Positions 23,400 to 36,900 of a stretch of DNA of 64,000 bases are shown piece by piece. Each line of letters opens with the position of its first letter. The stretch's first letter is position 1. The stretch is from Mastigias papua (Eukaryota > Cnidaria > Scyphozoa > Rhizostomeae > Mastigiidae): assembly GCA_964019165.1 (NCBI GenBank), contig OZ025283.1:1929501-1993500 (forward strand). The letters are read 5' to 3'. The notes below the pieces were generated by a model, which saw only the letters and a program-made list of their open reading frames with translations, had not been told where the DNA came from and did no database searches. The translations under genes and the position numbers were made by a program.

Positions 23400-24227
23400 T
23401 GAAGAATTTGAGATGAAACACTATAATCTTTCCCCTACCACATTGCCAGGTTTATCATAACTCTGGCACCAACAGTTTTGACTATCTAAGTGATATCTAT
23501 TCACTACAAAATCTATGATCTTATCAGATAGTGCTGAAAACAACAGGCATTTGCTTTTTATTTGAGCAGATTGTGACTTCATCAGAAAGTATGGAGAAGT
23601 GTGTGGAAAGTTTTATTTCAGAAAGTATTCGTTTATTCACTACTTCAGCACAGCAAGATATATCATCCTGGATAGCATTTGATCCTTAAGTGGCATTTTT
23701 TGGGAAGTATCAAAGTGTCGTTTAAGAATTGCATCATAATTGTCAACTCTGAAATAAAGGAGGGTTTGAAAGCTTCCAGTGTATATCATCTCATACTATA
23801 TGGAATCATCCCTGTGACCACATAATGGTATATTTTGTCTTGCAAAAACCAGAGAACAGTATTAATGATGGGACATAACTTCAACCTATTCTTGCAGATA
23901 GTGTCATTTGATACTTTACTATGGATTTTGTCTACTGAAAGTAAGTTCTCATGAAAGAAAATGTGCATGGTTCATAATAGTTTGATGGTCGCTTGAATTG
24001 ATGTACATTTTGAACCTTGATACTGCATAGGACCAGTCTATGAAAGGACATACAAGTGGTTTGTCTACTTTAGATGAATTGACACCAGTCTGGTGACCAA
24101 ATATTGCACAAGGCAAGTATAAGGCACCATGAAGGAGTTTAGAGTATTGAAGCCATTTATAATCTACAAGCCAAAAAAAGAAAACTCCCCTCTTTCCCAT
24201 AACATACTGCTCAAGATATTGCTGCAA
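23400..24227 (-). pseudogene. hAT transposase remnant (TTF zinc finger/DUF4371 type)
   Basis: The 5' frame (24,227-23,949) shows the TTF/ZMYM-like zinc finger layout of many animal hAT proteins: GKRGVFFFWLVDYKWLQYSK, then a Cys-containing ALYLPCAIFG and FIDWSYAVSRFK...SSDHQTIMN. The next piece (23,940-23,780) has SNDTICKNRLKLCPIINTVL, matching the DUF4371 region. A third readable block near 23,570-23,680 contains THFSILSDEVTICSNKKQMP, matching the 'FSILaDET.D.SNKEQ' box with a catalytic-type aspartate. Multiple stops and frameshifts show an old dead copy. The C-terminal dimerisation domain was not found. Confidence 0.75.
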
Positions 24228-24229
24228 AT

Positions 24230-26895
24230 TTCATACTTTTGATTATCTGTTCAGAGATGCTGTTTTGTCAAAAACACAACCTATGTCATTAGTATTTGTT
24301 GAAGGGTACTCAAACACTGTTTCAGGCCTATGATCAGACTGAAAGGAAGGGAAACTTCATCCATTACCTTTTTCATCAAGTAGAGATATTGATTGTGTTG
24401 CAACAGGGATACAGATCGTGCCTACTTTCAAGCTAGAAGACATAATGGGTGAAGAAACCTTGGTCTTCACATTTGTGACTTTTAAGTCTGCATTACAAGA
24501 AAGTAGATCTTCTCTACGTCAAGGATGAGCCTTTATCGAGATCAGGTCACAAACTAATGCAAAAATACTAGTACAATGTGATCTAGTTGAAATGACGGAT
24601 TGACATCACTTAGAAACCAAGCATAGTGTGACCATAACAAATGGATGTGGGAATGTGGAGCTTCTGGATTTTGTGAGACTTATCTACAACATGTAACAAT
24701 GTGACAGCAACCTGTCCAAATGCAATACATCAATCCATTTCTGGGTGTATGGCAATACCAGTAACACTGGCTAATGTTGATAACCAAACACATTGGCTCC
24801 ACCCTTTTACCTGACAAATTTCAAGGTCTCCAGCTGCACTAGCTAGCAATGCTTACACCCTGGTGTATTCATCAAATCACTAATCTAAGGGGTATGAGAT
24901 AGCTGAAAAAATCTACCAATTTTTTCAAAAGGTTCAAGTGTTTGCTGTGTTGTCAGTAAGGATAAGTAATGTGGATGTGATGCATAGAAGGAGACTTTAT
25001 GATCAAGCTCAGCTGACATAAGTACTCTGAGTGTCAAAAGGACAGTTTTTCATCCTCAGAGACAGCCACAGATATTGCAGTATTTATACACAGGCAATTA
25101 TAATCACCACTTATCCTGGATAAATATGCTATAATATAAGAAATGCAACAAAAAATGCTATGGCCAAGATCAACTGAGACAAGCAATGCCTCTTAAGCAA
25201 TGTGAAAGCAAACAGACATTATACTGATTTCTAGATTTCAGATGTACTTTCTATCAATAACCTATGTACAATCTATATTGAAATATAAACACAGCATCCG
25301 TAGTTAAGATGTAAACTAAAACAAATAAACATAACAAGATCCAACAAAAGCAGAAAGAAAAACAAATCGGTCCAGGTACCACTGTTCCACAACCACACTC
25401 AATGCATAAGGCAGTAAAATGTCATGATATAAGTCATGAAAACATTAAGGAGTATGTTGCTACTTTTTTCAACAGCTGTGTACTAGGCATAAAGTCATAA
25501 CCTGATATATATTCTGATCACAAAGTTGGTCACTTTGTTGTAAGAAGATGAACTTTGCCGTCTCATGGAGGATGCTAGAACTTCTGTTAAGCTGGAGAAT
25601 GAAGCAATGAACTACCTGGCACATAAACTATTATCTGGAGCAGGGAGCAGTATGGCCTAGTTTCTTCACCTCCGCCGTCGAAAGGTCTCTGAGTAGGTCT
25701 GATTCCTTACAGTTGACGAGCCAGTCATTTCTGCTCAACAGATTCATTGTACACTTTCATAGCTTTGCTTGCTGTGGCTTGCTTCCCAGTCATGCACTCT
25801 CCAAGTGAGGCTATAGTGCTTCAGCAAATCCATGGATTCACTCACTTTCAATCTTGGAAATTGTGCGGCAGTTGTAAGGCAGTTGTAAGGCAGATATCCT
25901 TTGTCTTTGGTTAATCCTGATCTGCCGCACAACCCCTCCGTAGAACAATAAAACCAAAATCGGTCTCAAAATCTAGTATGAAAAGCTGTGCTGTCAGCTA
26001 GATAATGTATGTGATCTGCCGCACACCACTTGCACCGCATACATTATCAAACTTGCATACGTGTTGAATGAAAATGATTTATGATTATAAATCAGTCCCA
26101 ATGACATCATTGATCATTTCTCTTACCCTGAATATGAGGCAAACGATGAAGGCAACAAAAGACAAAGGAAGATTGATCACTCATTACGAAGGTACACAGG
26201 GATTCAATGGTAGATGTGGGTATAGAACGAACGACTTGATCCACACTGTTCTGAAAATCTAGACAACTTATTCCAGTTTGAGAAAAAATGACTGCCTTCC
26301 GTAAGGTACGGAAGGCACATTGGATCCTCCTCTAGATCACCTTACCCTGTTCTGGCAAAGGAGGCTATATCAAGAGCATATAGATGTATATAGGGGTAGG
26401 GGGCTACACAAAAGCATATCATGTACATTCACTGACCTTTTGTTGCATTATATACAGATTTTATCTTGTCTCCATTACTGTTATTTTGCACTCTGGATCA
26501 CTTATTAAGTTTTGCATACCAAGTCAAACAAATATGAAAAGGTAAAGAAGGGAATAGGTAAATTTTGGGATACATGTGATTGATAAATCACTCCATACAT
26601 ACTGTTTGCATAGCCACAAAATCAACTCCCCACTTTTGCATAGCCAGTGTAGATTGAGTGGATCAAGACGGGTTTTCTACTATTTAGTATTATTTCAATC
26701 TTTGCATTTCAAGTTTATGCACAAATGTGTCACTGAAATAGAGACAACTCACTGTTCACTTTTGACTTTATTCACCATAAAAGTACTGTTGCGACTTTTG
26801 AATCCCGTGTGAGAATTCTTCATCTGGTCCTATTAGATGTACTTTCTACATCAGCACTGCTTACTTTTGTTAAAATTTGAAGTGTTGGTCCTCAG
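24230..26895. other. No recognised gene
   Basis: Over 2.6 kb of AT-rich sequence with short, unsupported frames. A 12-bp tandem repeat (GGCAGTTGTAAG) occurs near 25,869-25,893. Part of this may be decayed transposon DNA upstream of the hAT remnant. Confidence 0.4.
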
Positions 26896-27246
26896 AGGGT
26901 TAACCATTTAGTACCTGATGTCCATTTCAATTGATATTTATGTGTACTTTATGAGACTTAATTGTAAACCATAAGAATGCTAGAAACTGATGGTTAAAGG
27001 AAGTCTTCTACATTGGTTCATGAGATACTTGATGTCCATTTTAATGGACAACAGGTATTTCTGGACAAAAATGTATCAGCAACATTATATGGAAGAACTA
27101 TCATTTAAATCAAATATTTTTGTCAGTTTTATCATTGATGTGCTGTACTTGTATAACATATGTTTTCAAGTTGAAACTGCTTCAAAGTTTCAAAGGGCTG
27201 CATGATATTTCCTAAAACAAGAATTGTTTGAGACACACAAATAGAC

Positions 27247-28190
27247 TTAACACTTTGTGCAGTAGAACTTTGTTTTCTTCTTGCAATCTTTTTTCTTGCA
27301 TCTTTGGGAACCTCTTGTATCTACTAAAGCTGGCCAGTGGTTTGTTTTGTCATATCTGATCACATCTTGAAAATCCATCACTCTCAGTGATCTGCATACA
27401 CTTGCAGTAGGAACTCCTTCACCATTTTCACTAGACTGTACTCTACCCATGATAAGAGAGATGCAAATTCTACCCATGACCTTTACCAGTGGCATCATCC
27501 CACCTTGTTGCTGGCACAAAAGCCATGCATTGACAGCAGCCAAGCTATAATAGATGAAATGCCATTCTGTGATACCATTATCTTGACCTGTACCTTGTGC
27601 GATATAGGGAGAGCGGCATATCAGATTTATCAATACCTCCAATGAATTTATTCTAGTTTCTACTGAGAATGGTCTTTCCATATCTATCTTGTGCGTTGTT
27701 CCTTGTTTATACTGATGGCAGGTGCCAATGGGGCTCCTTTCCAGCATAGTTAGATGCAGTGAGTACTCTTTTGTTGTCATACCAAGCAGTAACTACAACT
27801 GAATCAGACGTATCTGACACTGTTTGGGAAAACACATGCCCATTTAGCCTCATTGTTTTCTCTGAGGGAATTGGGCACTTTCTAGCTCGCTTGCCATTCA
27901 ATGTTGCAACTGCCCAAGTTTTCTTTTCCTGTTTTAAGTATTTAAGTGATTCAGGGGAAGAGAAATAGTTGTCAAAACAGTTTCATGTCCATAGGGTCTC
28001 AAACCATTTGTAAAGCCTTGGCCAATTAACTGTACTTTTCTCTTGACTCTTGCTATACATTTGTATTGCACAAAATCAAGTGATGTATTGTGTTGTGTCC
28101 AAACGGTTAGACATTTCACTATACAATTTTACTCAACTTGCAACAATGAACCTCACTTTCAGGAAAATCTTGTTCCCTCGCAGTACCATT
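27247..28190 (-). pseudogene. piggyBac transposase remnant
   Basis: Read on the minus strand, overlapping frames give, from upstream: a piece ending in FDNYFSSPESLKYL-like sequence (about 27,930-27,980), then GKRARKCPIPSEKTMRLNGH, WYDNKRVLTASNYAG, THKIDMERPFSV, LAAVNAWLLCQQ and RYDKTNHWPAL. It closes with a Cys-rich tail (RCKKKDCKKKTKFYCTKC) to 27,247. This is the piggyBac DDE_Tnp_1_7 order with its terminal zinc-binding region. Several frameshifts break it. A TTAACCATTTAG sequence near 26,900 could be the 3' terminus, but I could not find its partner. Confidence 0.75.
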
Positions 28191-28533
28191 CAAACCAATA
28201 TCATGCCAAAAGTTATAACAGATTTTTGGCAATGAGGATGGGATCTCCTGTAGTCCAGGATTTTGATGTTACGGAAGTGTGTGTTTCATTGCCTGTTTCA
28301 AGTGCTGTTTGTTTGCAAGGAAAGCATGGCGAGTGAAAAGCTGTTGGAGCTGTCACAGCAGCAAATAGAACAGCAAAGAGTGATGATTGCAAACCAAGAA
28401 AAACGCCACTTGTATTTGGTAAGGTCCCATAGTTCCTTTTTATGGCCCCGAGGTTCTTCCTCCTTTTACTTTCTCAGAAGATTTCTTTTCAGATAGAGTC
28501 ATCCTTCTTTCATCGCATTTCTAGTAAGCAGCA

Positions 28534-29726
28534 TTAGTGAAATTTCAAGGACATACCCAGCTTCTGCAAAACTCTTGCTATTGATGATGCACCATCATTG
28601 AACTGATATACTATACTTACACTACAGTATTTTTCCTCTTGATAACTCTTTTTGAGACACGAAGCCCAAATCAGCATGTCTAGGGATTCATTAGAGTTCT
28701 GTGTATATGAATCAAGACAATGTGACAACAACTTGTGCTCAATCAAATCCTTATACAGTGACATAACCTAACCTACATTTGCCTTTGGTAGAGATGACCT
28801 GTGTTTATACTCTTTTTTCTAGCTGTTTGGGATCTCTGTCATACAAACTAAGATTCATTTCCTTTGGCGCACAAACTGCTGTTGATCTGCATCTGAAGAA
28901 GCTATGTGAAAATGGCAAGCCATTATAGTATCTGCGATCCCTTTGATATTATTTCTTTTCTTCCCCATGGCTAGTCCATAACACTTTTTTATTTCAATGA
29001 TTAGTTTTTGATCAGTTATCCTTTTCCAGCAATACTTTTCCCATCTTCTAATCTCCTGCTTCCAAAACTTGCCTTCAACGTAAGTAACTGGGTACCTACC
29101 TATTTTGAACATGGTCAGCACATTCCTTTTTCTCAATCAAGATATCTGGCCCATAAGGTTGTTATTCTGCTATTATTGCATATGATGAGGAATCACCATC
29201 ACCTATAAAACGTGTGTAAGTGCAACACACTTTTCCATACTTTTGTTCGATATTTCTCACTCCATCACCTTCCATTGCTCCTGGTGAGCCCTACTGATTT
29301 ATGCTGCACTTTGATTGATGTTGAATCTGCCATTGTAGGTATGATTCTCTGGTAAGATGATGTTTTCTTTGGCATGCTTTGCAATATTTTGATTTCACTT
29401 GGTACTCTTATTTTACCAGATAGATTTGAGACAGCAGATACAACACCATCTATTGATGCATGTCAAAGTTTCTGCCATGTTCCATCAAAACTTTTATTAT
29501 CATTGGACTCACTTTGGGATGTTTCTTCTTCTGCTGCTAAGGTCATGCTTGCTTCTGCCTCTCCTAGACAAGCTCTGTGAATATTGTTTATTGCATTGAT
29601 ATAATTGCCTCTAGTCATTGCTTTCTGCGTATTCATCATCATTGAAAATGCTGTCATAGTCTCTAAGCCAGAGACGATACCTCTAAAGGCCATAACCATC
29701 CTTACATCAATGAGTTTAACAGTCAT
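28534..29726 (-). pseudogene. Kolobok transposase remnant
   Basis: Three pieces in order on the minus strand match the Kolobok (Mutator-like domain, TTAA-type) transposase layout, also seen at 57,887-60,009. 29,726-29,463 carries RMVMAFRGIVSGLETMTAFS and NAINNIHRACLGEAEASM. 29,136-28,855 carries KRITDQKLIIEIKKCYGLAM and IADTIMACHFH. 28,764-28,534 carries TQNSNESLDMLIWASC and VYQFNDGASSIARVLQKLGM, including the NSNES block. Linking regions are missing or frameshifted. No terminal repeats were identified. Confidence 0.75.
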
Positions 29727-29759
29727 GAAACAGAGATCATAATGGCTTACTGAAGTCTG

Positions 29760-30400
29760 GACCCTAGTGTGAATGTAACATACTACTGAAAGGTGAGATT
29801 TGAGGCAAAGTTCTATATTAAATCATTGTAAAGTGAGTACAAAACCTTCATTTAAATAATTGTTTATTTTGTTCTGAAAAATGTTTGACATATTTGAGGA
29901 AATTGTCATGTCAGTCCTATTCATCTCCATACTGGTGTAAGAGTAGAATGTCAGCATCCAGTAGCACATGTGCTGAGTGACACAAAAGAATTTCATACTA
30001 ATGAAAAAGGAGATCTGAAATAAACACATTTACCAGAGAAAGTGAAATTACACATATGAATGCTTTAAATCAAATGAAGAAAAGATCACGGGTATTCCAT
30101 TGATTGATCTGGATGTTTTGAGAGAGATGTTTCATGTCTTGTTAGATCTTCAAGAGTGTAGTAAGCATGGATTGGAATTATGTGACGTATTGCAGCACAA
30201 AATGGACTGTGCCCGCTGTTTTTAGCTTTATATCTGTACTTATGAATGAGGTCATCAATACTGGGTGCAAGGTACATGTCTAACTGTTAAATGCACGGCA
30301 ATGGACTCCATTAGCCAAAAACTTGCATGTGCCAAGGAATAGTGTGGCCTACTGACAATTCCACATCTTCCAAAGTGGTGGGACAGAGGTCATCACTTCA
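29760..30400. other. No recognised gene
   Basis: Between the Kolobok and Harbinger remnants I find only short frames without motifs. Confidence 0.4.
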
Positions 30401-30412
30401 GCAGCCAAAGTA

Positions 30413-31100
30413 ATGTTAACCTTACAGTTTCTTTCACTTGGGGAATCATATAGTTCACATTCCTATCAGTTTCAGGTCTCCAAAACAGCACTTTCGTACA
30501 TAGTGTTTGAGGTATGCAACGCAATACTTAAGAAAATGCAGCCCATGTATTTAAAGGTGTCAGAAGCAAAAGAGCATTGGCTGGAAATGGCATCTATGTT
30601 TGAAAACAAGGTGGCAGTACCCGCGCTGTCTTGGAGCTATAGATAGAAAGCAACTTGTTATGCAACCACCAGCTGGTTCAGGATCCCATGTGTACAACTG
30701 CAAAGGTACTATAGTCCTAGTTGTAAGTGCTGCTCCAAACTACGAATACTTTACGCAGATGTAGCCACTTATGGAAGAGCATCAGATGGTGGTGTCTGGA
30801 GCAAATGTAGTATCCTAGAAGCTATTGAACATGCTGACATTTCTCTTCTGTCAGCAATGCCATCAAAGAGCATTTCTTATGCTTGGCACTGGCAGTAGGA
30901 TTTTGTTGATGAAAGTGCCTCTTGTGCCACTTTATCATCAAATTGCTCATTGTGTGTGGCAACATTTTCGTGGCATTTGTGCCTCAGGAGCCAAAAAATC
31001 AGAAAGAAAACTGGTTTGATACTTTTTGCCTTGCAAGGCACTTTGCTCATCACGTGCTCGCCTCTGAGAATTTAGCTCAGCACTGTGATATCTTACATAG
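30413..31100 (+). pseudogene. Harbinger transposase remnant A
   Basis: The forward frame has TALSYIVFEVCNAILKKMQP and KEHWLEMASMFENK, matching the region before the catalytic core of HARBI1-like nucleases. After a frameshift the LVMQPPAGSGSHVYNCKG block follows (about 30,655-30,705), which in intact proteins directly follows the first catalytic aspartate (GAIDGKH). Later pieces (LLEAIEHADISLLSAMP, about 30,815-30,865) fit the downstream part. Stops, frameshifts and loss of the GDxAY and E motifs make it dead. It lies immediately upstream of a second Harbinger copy on the same strand. Confidence 0.7.
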
Positions 31101-31157
31101 CCAGGTCAAGCATGCACAATAGGATAGTTCTAATCCTAGTGTGCATGCTTGACCTGG
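31101..31157. repeat. Near-perfect palindrome between two Harbinger copies
   Basis: The arms are CCAGGTCAAGCATGCACA followed by ATAGGAT, and the complementary ATCCTAG followed by TGTGCATGCTTGACCTGG: 25 bp with a single mismatch around a 7-base loop. It sits between the end of Harbinger remnant A and the N-terminus of remnant B. Confidence 0.85.
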
Positions 31158-33727
31158 TGAGTGGCAAAGTTGCAAAATGGTGAGCATTTCATCTTCTACA
31201 AGTGATTCAGAATACAAAGAAGAAGCTCTACTCACATTGCTACTGTTACGAAGATGCTGAAGTCATCATCTACGTGCTGAGAAGAGAAAAGTCTGGGTTA
31301 GGCAATGGATTTTAACCCTTTGCCGTTCGCCCTAAAAGCGGTGGTTGACGCAACCATTGAAAAACATAGCCATACACTTTAAAGTATGAAATAATGTCTA
31401 TCAAGCTATAGCTTATTTTAAAGCTTGATTGATATGCTATCTGATTATTGAGGTCTTGCACCATTTTATGATTTTTTTCTACTATTTGTTTAGTATTATT
31501 TGCACCTTAATTGGTGTGCAACCCATGAAAACTTGCATTCAACATCAAAAAAAATGCTATTTATCTTCATTTGATGACAAATTTACTAAGACTAATAGAG
31601 AGCTGTTTGTATGCTGGATATACATAGAAATTTTCAGCTCAGAAGCTTCTATGGTCTAAAAGGTACTGCACCATCTATCAGGTGCAAAATTTGGCTATTG
31701 ATACTGCCTTTTGCAATTATGCCTATGATAATGGTATTACTTCACAAAAATTGTCAAAGCTTTTTTGCTTGTGATAAGCAAATATAAGCTATGGTAATGA
31801 GAGAGAAGTATTCCGAAATTGCTCCTTGCATGAACAGCATGATTGCAAAATATAAAAATGAAACAATATTGATAAAATAACAAAAACAATTTTGCAGCAT
31901 GTTACTAAAATTTGCTGTCCTCACTGGTTCTAACGCTTATGATCTGTGATATTCCTTGCTGTGCCAAATCTCAAAACACTTGTTGTCAGCTGTACAGTGT
32001 AAGTACACTTGACACTGAGGTGCATCACAGTAAGAAAGCACTTTGAGTTCTTTCTTTGATGTGGCATAGCATACTTTACACTTCCTGTTTGCTTTGCTAC
32101 ATTTTGGCATGTGATGAGTCTCGTACATGTCTAGCTCTTTCTTTGGGGGGCCATGTATGGGTGGGTTGCCATACTGTTCAAGTCCAACTAGTTCTCTAAT
32201 CAGCTCTTCTCTAAATTCAGTTATTGAGAACTTCTTTGGTCTTTGTAGTAGCTCCTCGTCTTGGTGTACTGCACGGTGCAGTTGAAACAGAATATAACTG
32301 TTTACTATGGAAGTGTCAATCATATGAAAAAATAATGTCTTCCACCATCTCAAACACTTTCGAAGAACATTTCTCGATACAAGTAATTGTTCAGATCTAT
32401 CAACACCATTCATCCTGTTGTTATAACTGTCAATGGCTTTGGGTTGCTTTATCTCAACTCTTTGCCAAATACCATCAATTTTTTCCTTCCTTTCTGCCAT
32501 TACAAAATCATTGGCATTTTCAATTGATGATAATATAGTCACCACTCTGTTGTCTTTCCATTGTTGAGCTAGGCAAACACCATCTCTTTCCCATCTCATA
32601 CTACCACGCTCTTTCTTACGTGCCCATAACTTTCCTTTCTTCATGCTGTCTGGAAAACCTTTTCTGTTTTCTGATGCTGTTCCAGTTGAGGGTACACCTA
32701 ATGAAAACAGATCCTTTACAAGCTTTACAGATGTATAAAAGTTGTCAAAGTATACATGATAGCCTTGCTTAGTGTAGTCATCCAAAAGGTTCATTACAGT
32801 CTCATAGCCAAGTCCATTCTCTGAAGGCGCATTTCCTGCTCTACGTCCAACATATACATCAAAGTCTACAGTATATCCATTTGTGCTGTCAGCTAATACC
32901 CATAACTTGATGCCCCATTTGGTTGGCTTGTTTTTTATATACTGCCGTATGCCTTAACGATGCTTGGATTTTACCATTCTTTCATCAACTGACACATTTT
33001 GAAATGGCTGGTAGAATTCTTTGAACTTTCTCTTGAAATGATCAAGAAAGCTACTCACTTTACGTAATTTGTCTTTTGGATCTTCAGCTGCTGGGTCTAC
33101 AACATGAAGCATCCCCATTAGTGCTTTGAACCGTCTCTGAGACATCATGCTCCTTGCCCAAAGACCATGATACAATGTCTTGGTGCTCCAGTAATGTTGA
33201 AAAGAACTTACATCTACCAGCCCAAAATAAATAATAAGTGCAATTACCTTATCCAGTTCCTGTGGAGTTGTTTCTACCCAAGCACCATGTTTGTCTCCAT
33301 ATGAGGATTTGTACTGTATATTTCTCCATGCATATGCATTGGTATTAGTACATATCTGTTGCATTATTGCATTTGAGAAGAAAAGTCTAAAAAAACCCAA
33401 TGCTGTTGTCATGCTTCCTCTCAGTCTTGGGCCTTCCAAATGTAATCCTGGTGGCCTTCTTGGTGCAAATGGAGGGAGGTTGTTTCCTATATCAGGTGTG
33501 TCATATCCATTATCAGGCTGTGGTTGCAGTGCGACATTCACCTCAGCTGATTGTTTATTTGCACCTCTACGTCCCTCCATTACTCTTTTTCCTCGAGCAG
33601 ACCTTCTCCCTTTTCTGTCTTTCATCCTTGAGACTGGGGTTGTTCTTTCAGGCTCTGCGATCACATCATGACTTGTATAGCTCTCTTTAGAAATTTCAGC
33701 TAGCTGGGATAGCCTAAATAAAGTATA

Positions 33728-33857
33728 TGTTTTAAACTTACTCTCTAAAGCGTTCTTAACAGCACGGTACTTAACACTAGACTGAATACAATACTAAAAA
33801 ACGTGGTCTACATTCGCGAGGAGTGCATCACGTGACAAGAAAACACAGTTTCCAACA
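33728..33857 (-). repeat. BEL/Pao 3' LTR
   Basis: 130 bp, identical to the 5' LTR by direct comparison. Outer boundary set by GTATA, inner boundary by the purine tract. Confidence 0.95.
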
Positions 33858-33951
33858 CTCCCCGGGATTGAGCGCTAAAGCTTAAGTACAATAATAAAAC
33901 GAACAAAACAAACATTAGGAATATAAAGCATATTAAGAATAACGCGTTAAA

Positions 33952-36900
33952 CTATGACGTATCTCTACGAACTAATTCACCCACAACTGCTGCGTTGCGC
34001 CGGGGCCTATTTAATGCTGTTTGCTCTGCTTTGCTTGTGCAAGCCTTGCTATTTGTTATGCGTGCAGGCGCTGCGATGGGTTTTGCATTAATCTTTGAAT
34101 TGACTGACTGCTTTGTTGACACTTCAATAGGCACAAGGTATTTTAGAGGTCTGATGAATTGTACTTTACCTTTATCATTTGGTACTGTTATCCTTGCAGT
34201 CCTGATGTTACCATCCCTGTCCTTTAATAACTCTTCAACCCTGCAAACTTTCCAGAAAGATCGTTTAGTCTGGTCATTCTTTAAAATAACTATATCTCCT
34301 ATTGATATTGATGGTGCTTTAGTTATTTGCTTTGATTTGAATGCTTCCATAAGTCCATGTAGATACTCACCCTTCCAACGTTTACTAAAATCCCACAATA
34401 GCCTAAAATGATACTTTGCGCGCTTAGAAAGTGTTTCATATGTGCTTACAATTTCTGAGAATCTGGCATTAGGCTCTTGAAGCAAGTTTCGTCCATTGAG
34501 CAAATGAGATGGAGTTAAAGGGAAAGAAACACCTTCAGTATCATCATATATATATGTCAATGGCCTCGAGTTAATAACTGCCTCTATTTCAACTAAAATA
34601 GTGCTTAGTTCCATGAAACTTACCATAGCTCTTCCAATAACTTTTACAAGACAGCGCTTTACACTGCGTACTAGACGCTCCCAGATACCTCCTTCCCAAG
34701 GGCTCTTTTCAGGGATAAAGGTCCATTCAACACCCTTGTTGGTTAGGAAAGCATGAAGCTTTGGGCAACGCAATAATTTCTTAACTTCTATAGATGTAGT
34801 TTTAAATGTCTTAGCATTATCTGACAAGAATTTGGCTGGCAATCCCCTACGAGCTGTGAATTTTCTGAAAGCTTTGATAAAAGATTCTGTGCTCAACGAT
34901 TCTACCAGTTCTAAATGAATAGCGCGTGTGGTAGCACAGGTGAATAAACATATATACGATTTAAATGTATGTTGTCCACATAAATCTTCGACTTCTAAAG
35001 GTCCTGCAAAGTCAACACCTACGGCATTAAATGGAACACAATTTTCAATCCTTTCCAATGGCAGACTTGGAGTAAGATTAAACTTAAACGGTAGACCTTC
35101 GAGTTTCCTACAAACAACGCAATTTCGAATATGAGCTTTGACAAGTTCTCTTCCTCTAAGAACCCAATACTTTTGGCGGAGACAGTTTAGAGTTTCTCTA
35201 ATCCCATTATGAAAAACCCTACCGTGTGCTTCAACAACTACTAAACGCGAAAACGCATTACGTGCTGGTAACAAGATAGGATATTTCCCAGCTTCAGGAA
35301 TATCTACATTACTCAACCGAGACTTGCATCTGAGAATACCATGTTCATCAATAAAACGATTGAATTGGTTGACTTTTATTGGCACTTTACTACCATTACT
35401 ACTCTTGGATGATAAGAATTGAACTTCATCCTTGAATTCATTTCGTTGAATGGCTCTAATTATCATCCTTTCTGCACTCTCAATTTCATTGACTCTTAAC
35501 TCTTTCTCGATGTTAACATCTTTGTTACTTAGCACTGATTTCACATTGTGGACAAAACGCAATACCCAAGCAATGGTCCTTACTAGCCTACGCTTACCAC
35601 TAAATCTTTGAAGGTCAATGATATTAGTGACTGAACCCATTTCATCTTGTATGTTGACCATAGCATGTGTGACTTGAATAGGACTTTTAATTTCTTCGGA
35701 ATAGGCAGCACTTTCTTCAATTACCTTACACTTATCGACTTTTGGCCATTCTGAAGGGGGTGATTCTAAAAACTTCGGGCCTTTCCACCACAATGAATTG
35801 TTGGTATTGATACCTTGAAATTTGCCTCTTGAAGGTAAATCAGCAGGATTTAAAGATCCTGGGCAGAAATACCAATCCTCCCGACAGGAAAATTCTAAAA
35901 TTTGAGTTACCCTTCTGCGCACAAATTGTGTCCACTGCCGATTATTTCCAATCCAGCACAGAGTAACCATGGAATCTACCCAAAAGTAGGTACTAATAGT
36001 CGTTTTGTAACCTAATTCTTCCTGCAAATTACAGCTAATGGTTGAAACAAACTTGGCCATTAAAGTGGCACCGATAAGCTCAAGTCTAGGGATACTTTGC
36101 TGTTTCAAAGGTGAAACTTTTGCCTTAGCTGCCATGAATTGAACATCAACTTCCCCCGAACCATACAAAATACGTAAGTACACAACTGTGGCATAAGCTA
36201 TCTCACTGGCGTCGGAGAAAGCATGAATCTGGATTGAAGAAACGCCCTTGTCTTTGAGGAACAAACTACGTGGAATAGATGCCTCTTGAAGAAAATGCAT
36301 ATCACGTAAAAGCTTATCGTAGTGCGTTCTAGTGTCACCTTCTAGCTCGTCGTCCCAAGAAAGCTTTGAAAAACACAACTGCTGGAATAAAATCTTGAGA
36401 TTAATGGTGTAGACACTTAGACAGCCTAAGGGGTCAAAGATTTTCGCTGCACTTTTGAGCAAAGACCGTTTGGTTGGAGGCAATGAGGCAGAAAACTCTG
36501 TCACTTTACCGAGATCAAAGAAGAAACGATCACTATTGGTATCCCAATTGATACCAAGTACTTTAGTATTACTTTCGCCTTCCCTATATGGTAAACCGAT
36601 GGCTAATCGAGTGAAAGTTTCAGAGTCCTCAACAGCGTGTTGCTTAATTTCAGGGCCTTTCGTTACACCCTCTAATTTTGCAATCTCACTGCGTACTGTT
36701 GGGTCATTTGACTTAAATTTGCACAGATTGAAACCTGCTTGTTTCATAATTGCTTTAGACTTGTGCATAATTTCGAGTACCTCACTGGCGCTATCTGCTC
36801 CGCATGATAAATCATCTGCATACATACGTTGTAAGATCTGCGCAATATGGGGCTCGGTATTCTGAAAAAGTGATGCATGTTTGTTAATTGTCGCCCCTAG

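Noticed and set aside
28326..28430. Short forward frame starting MASEKLLELSQQQIEQQRVM, like the start of a Gypsy-type gag
   Set aside because: Only about 30 residues, no downstream gag or pol, and glutamine-rich starts are common by chance.
30086..30277. 63-codon minus frame with a plausible protein-like composition
   Set aside because: No recognisable family and no supporting neighbour; chance or decayed transposon.
33858..33951. Possible envelope-like gene in the BEL/Pao element
   Set aside because: Only 94 bp lie between the pol stop and the 3' LTR, so no such gene exists.
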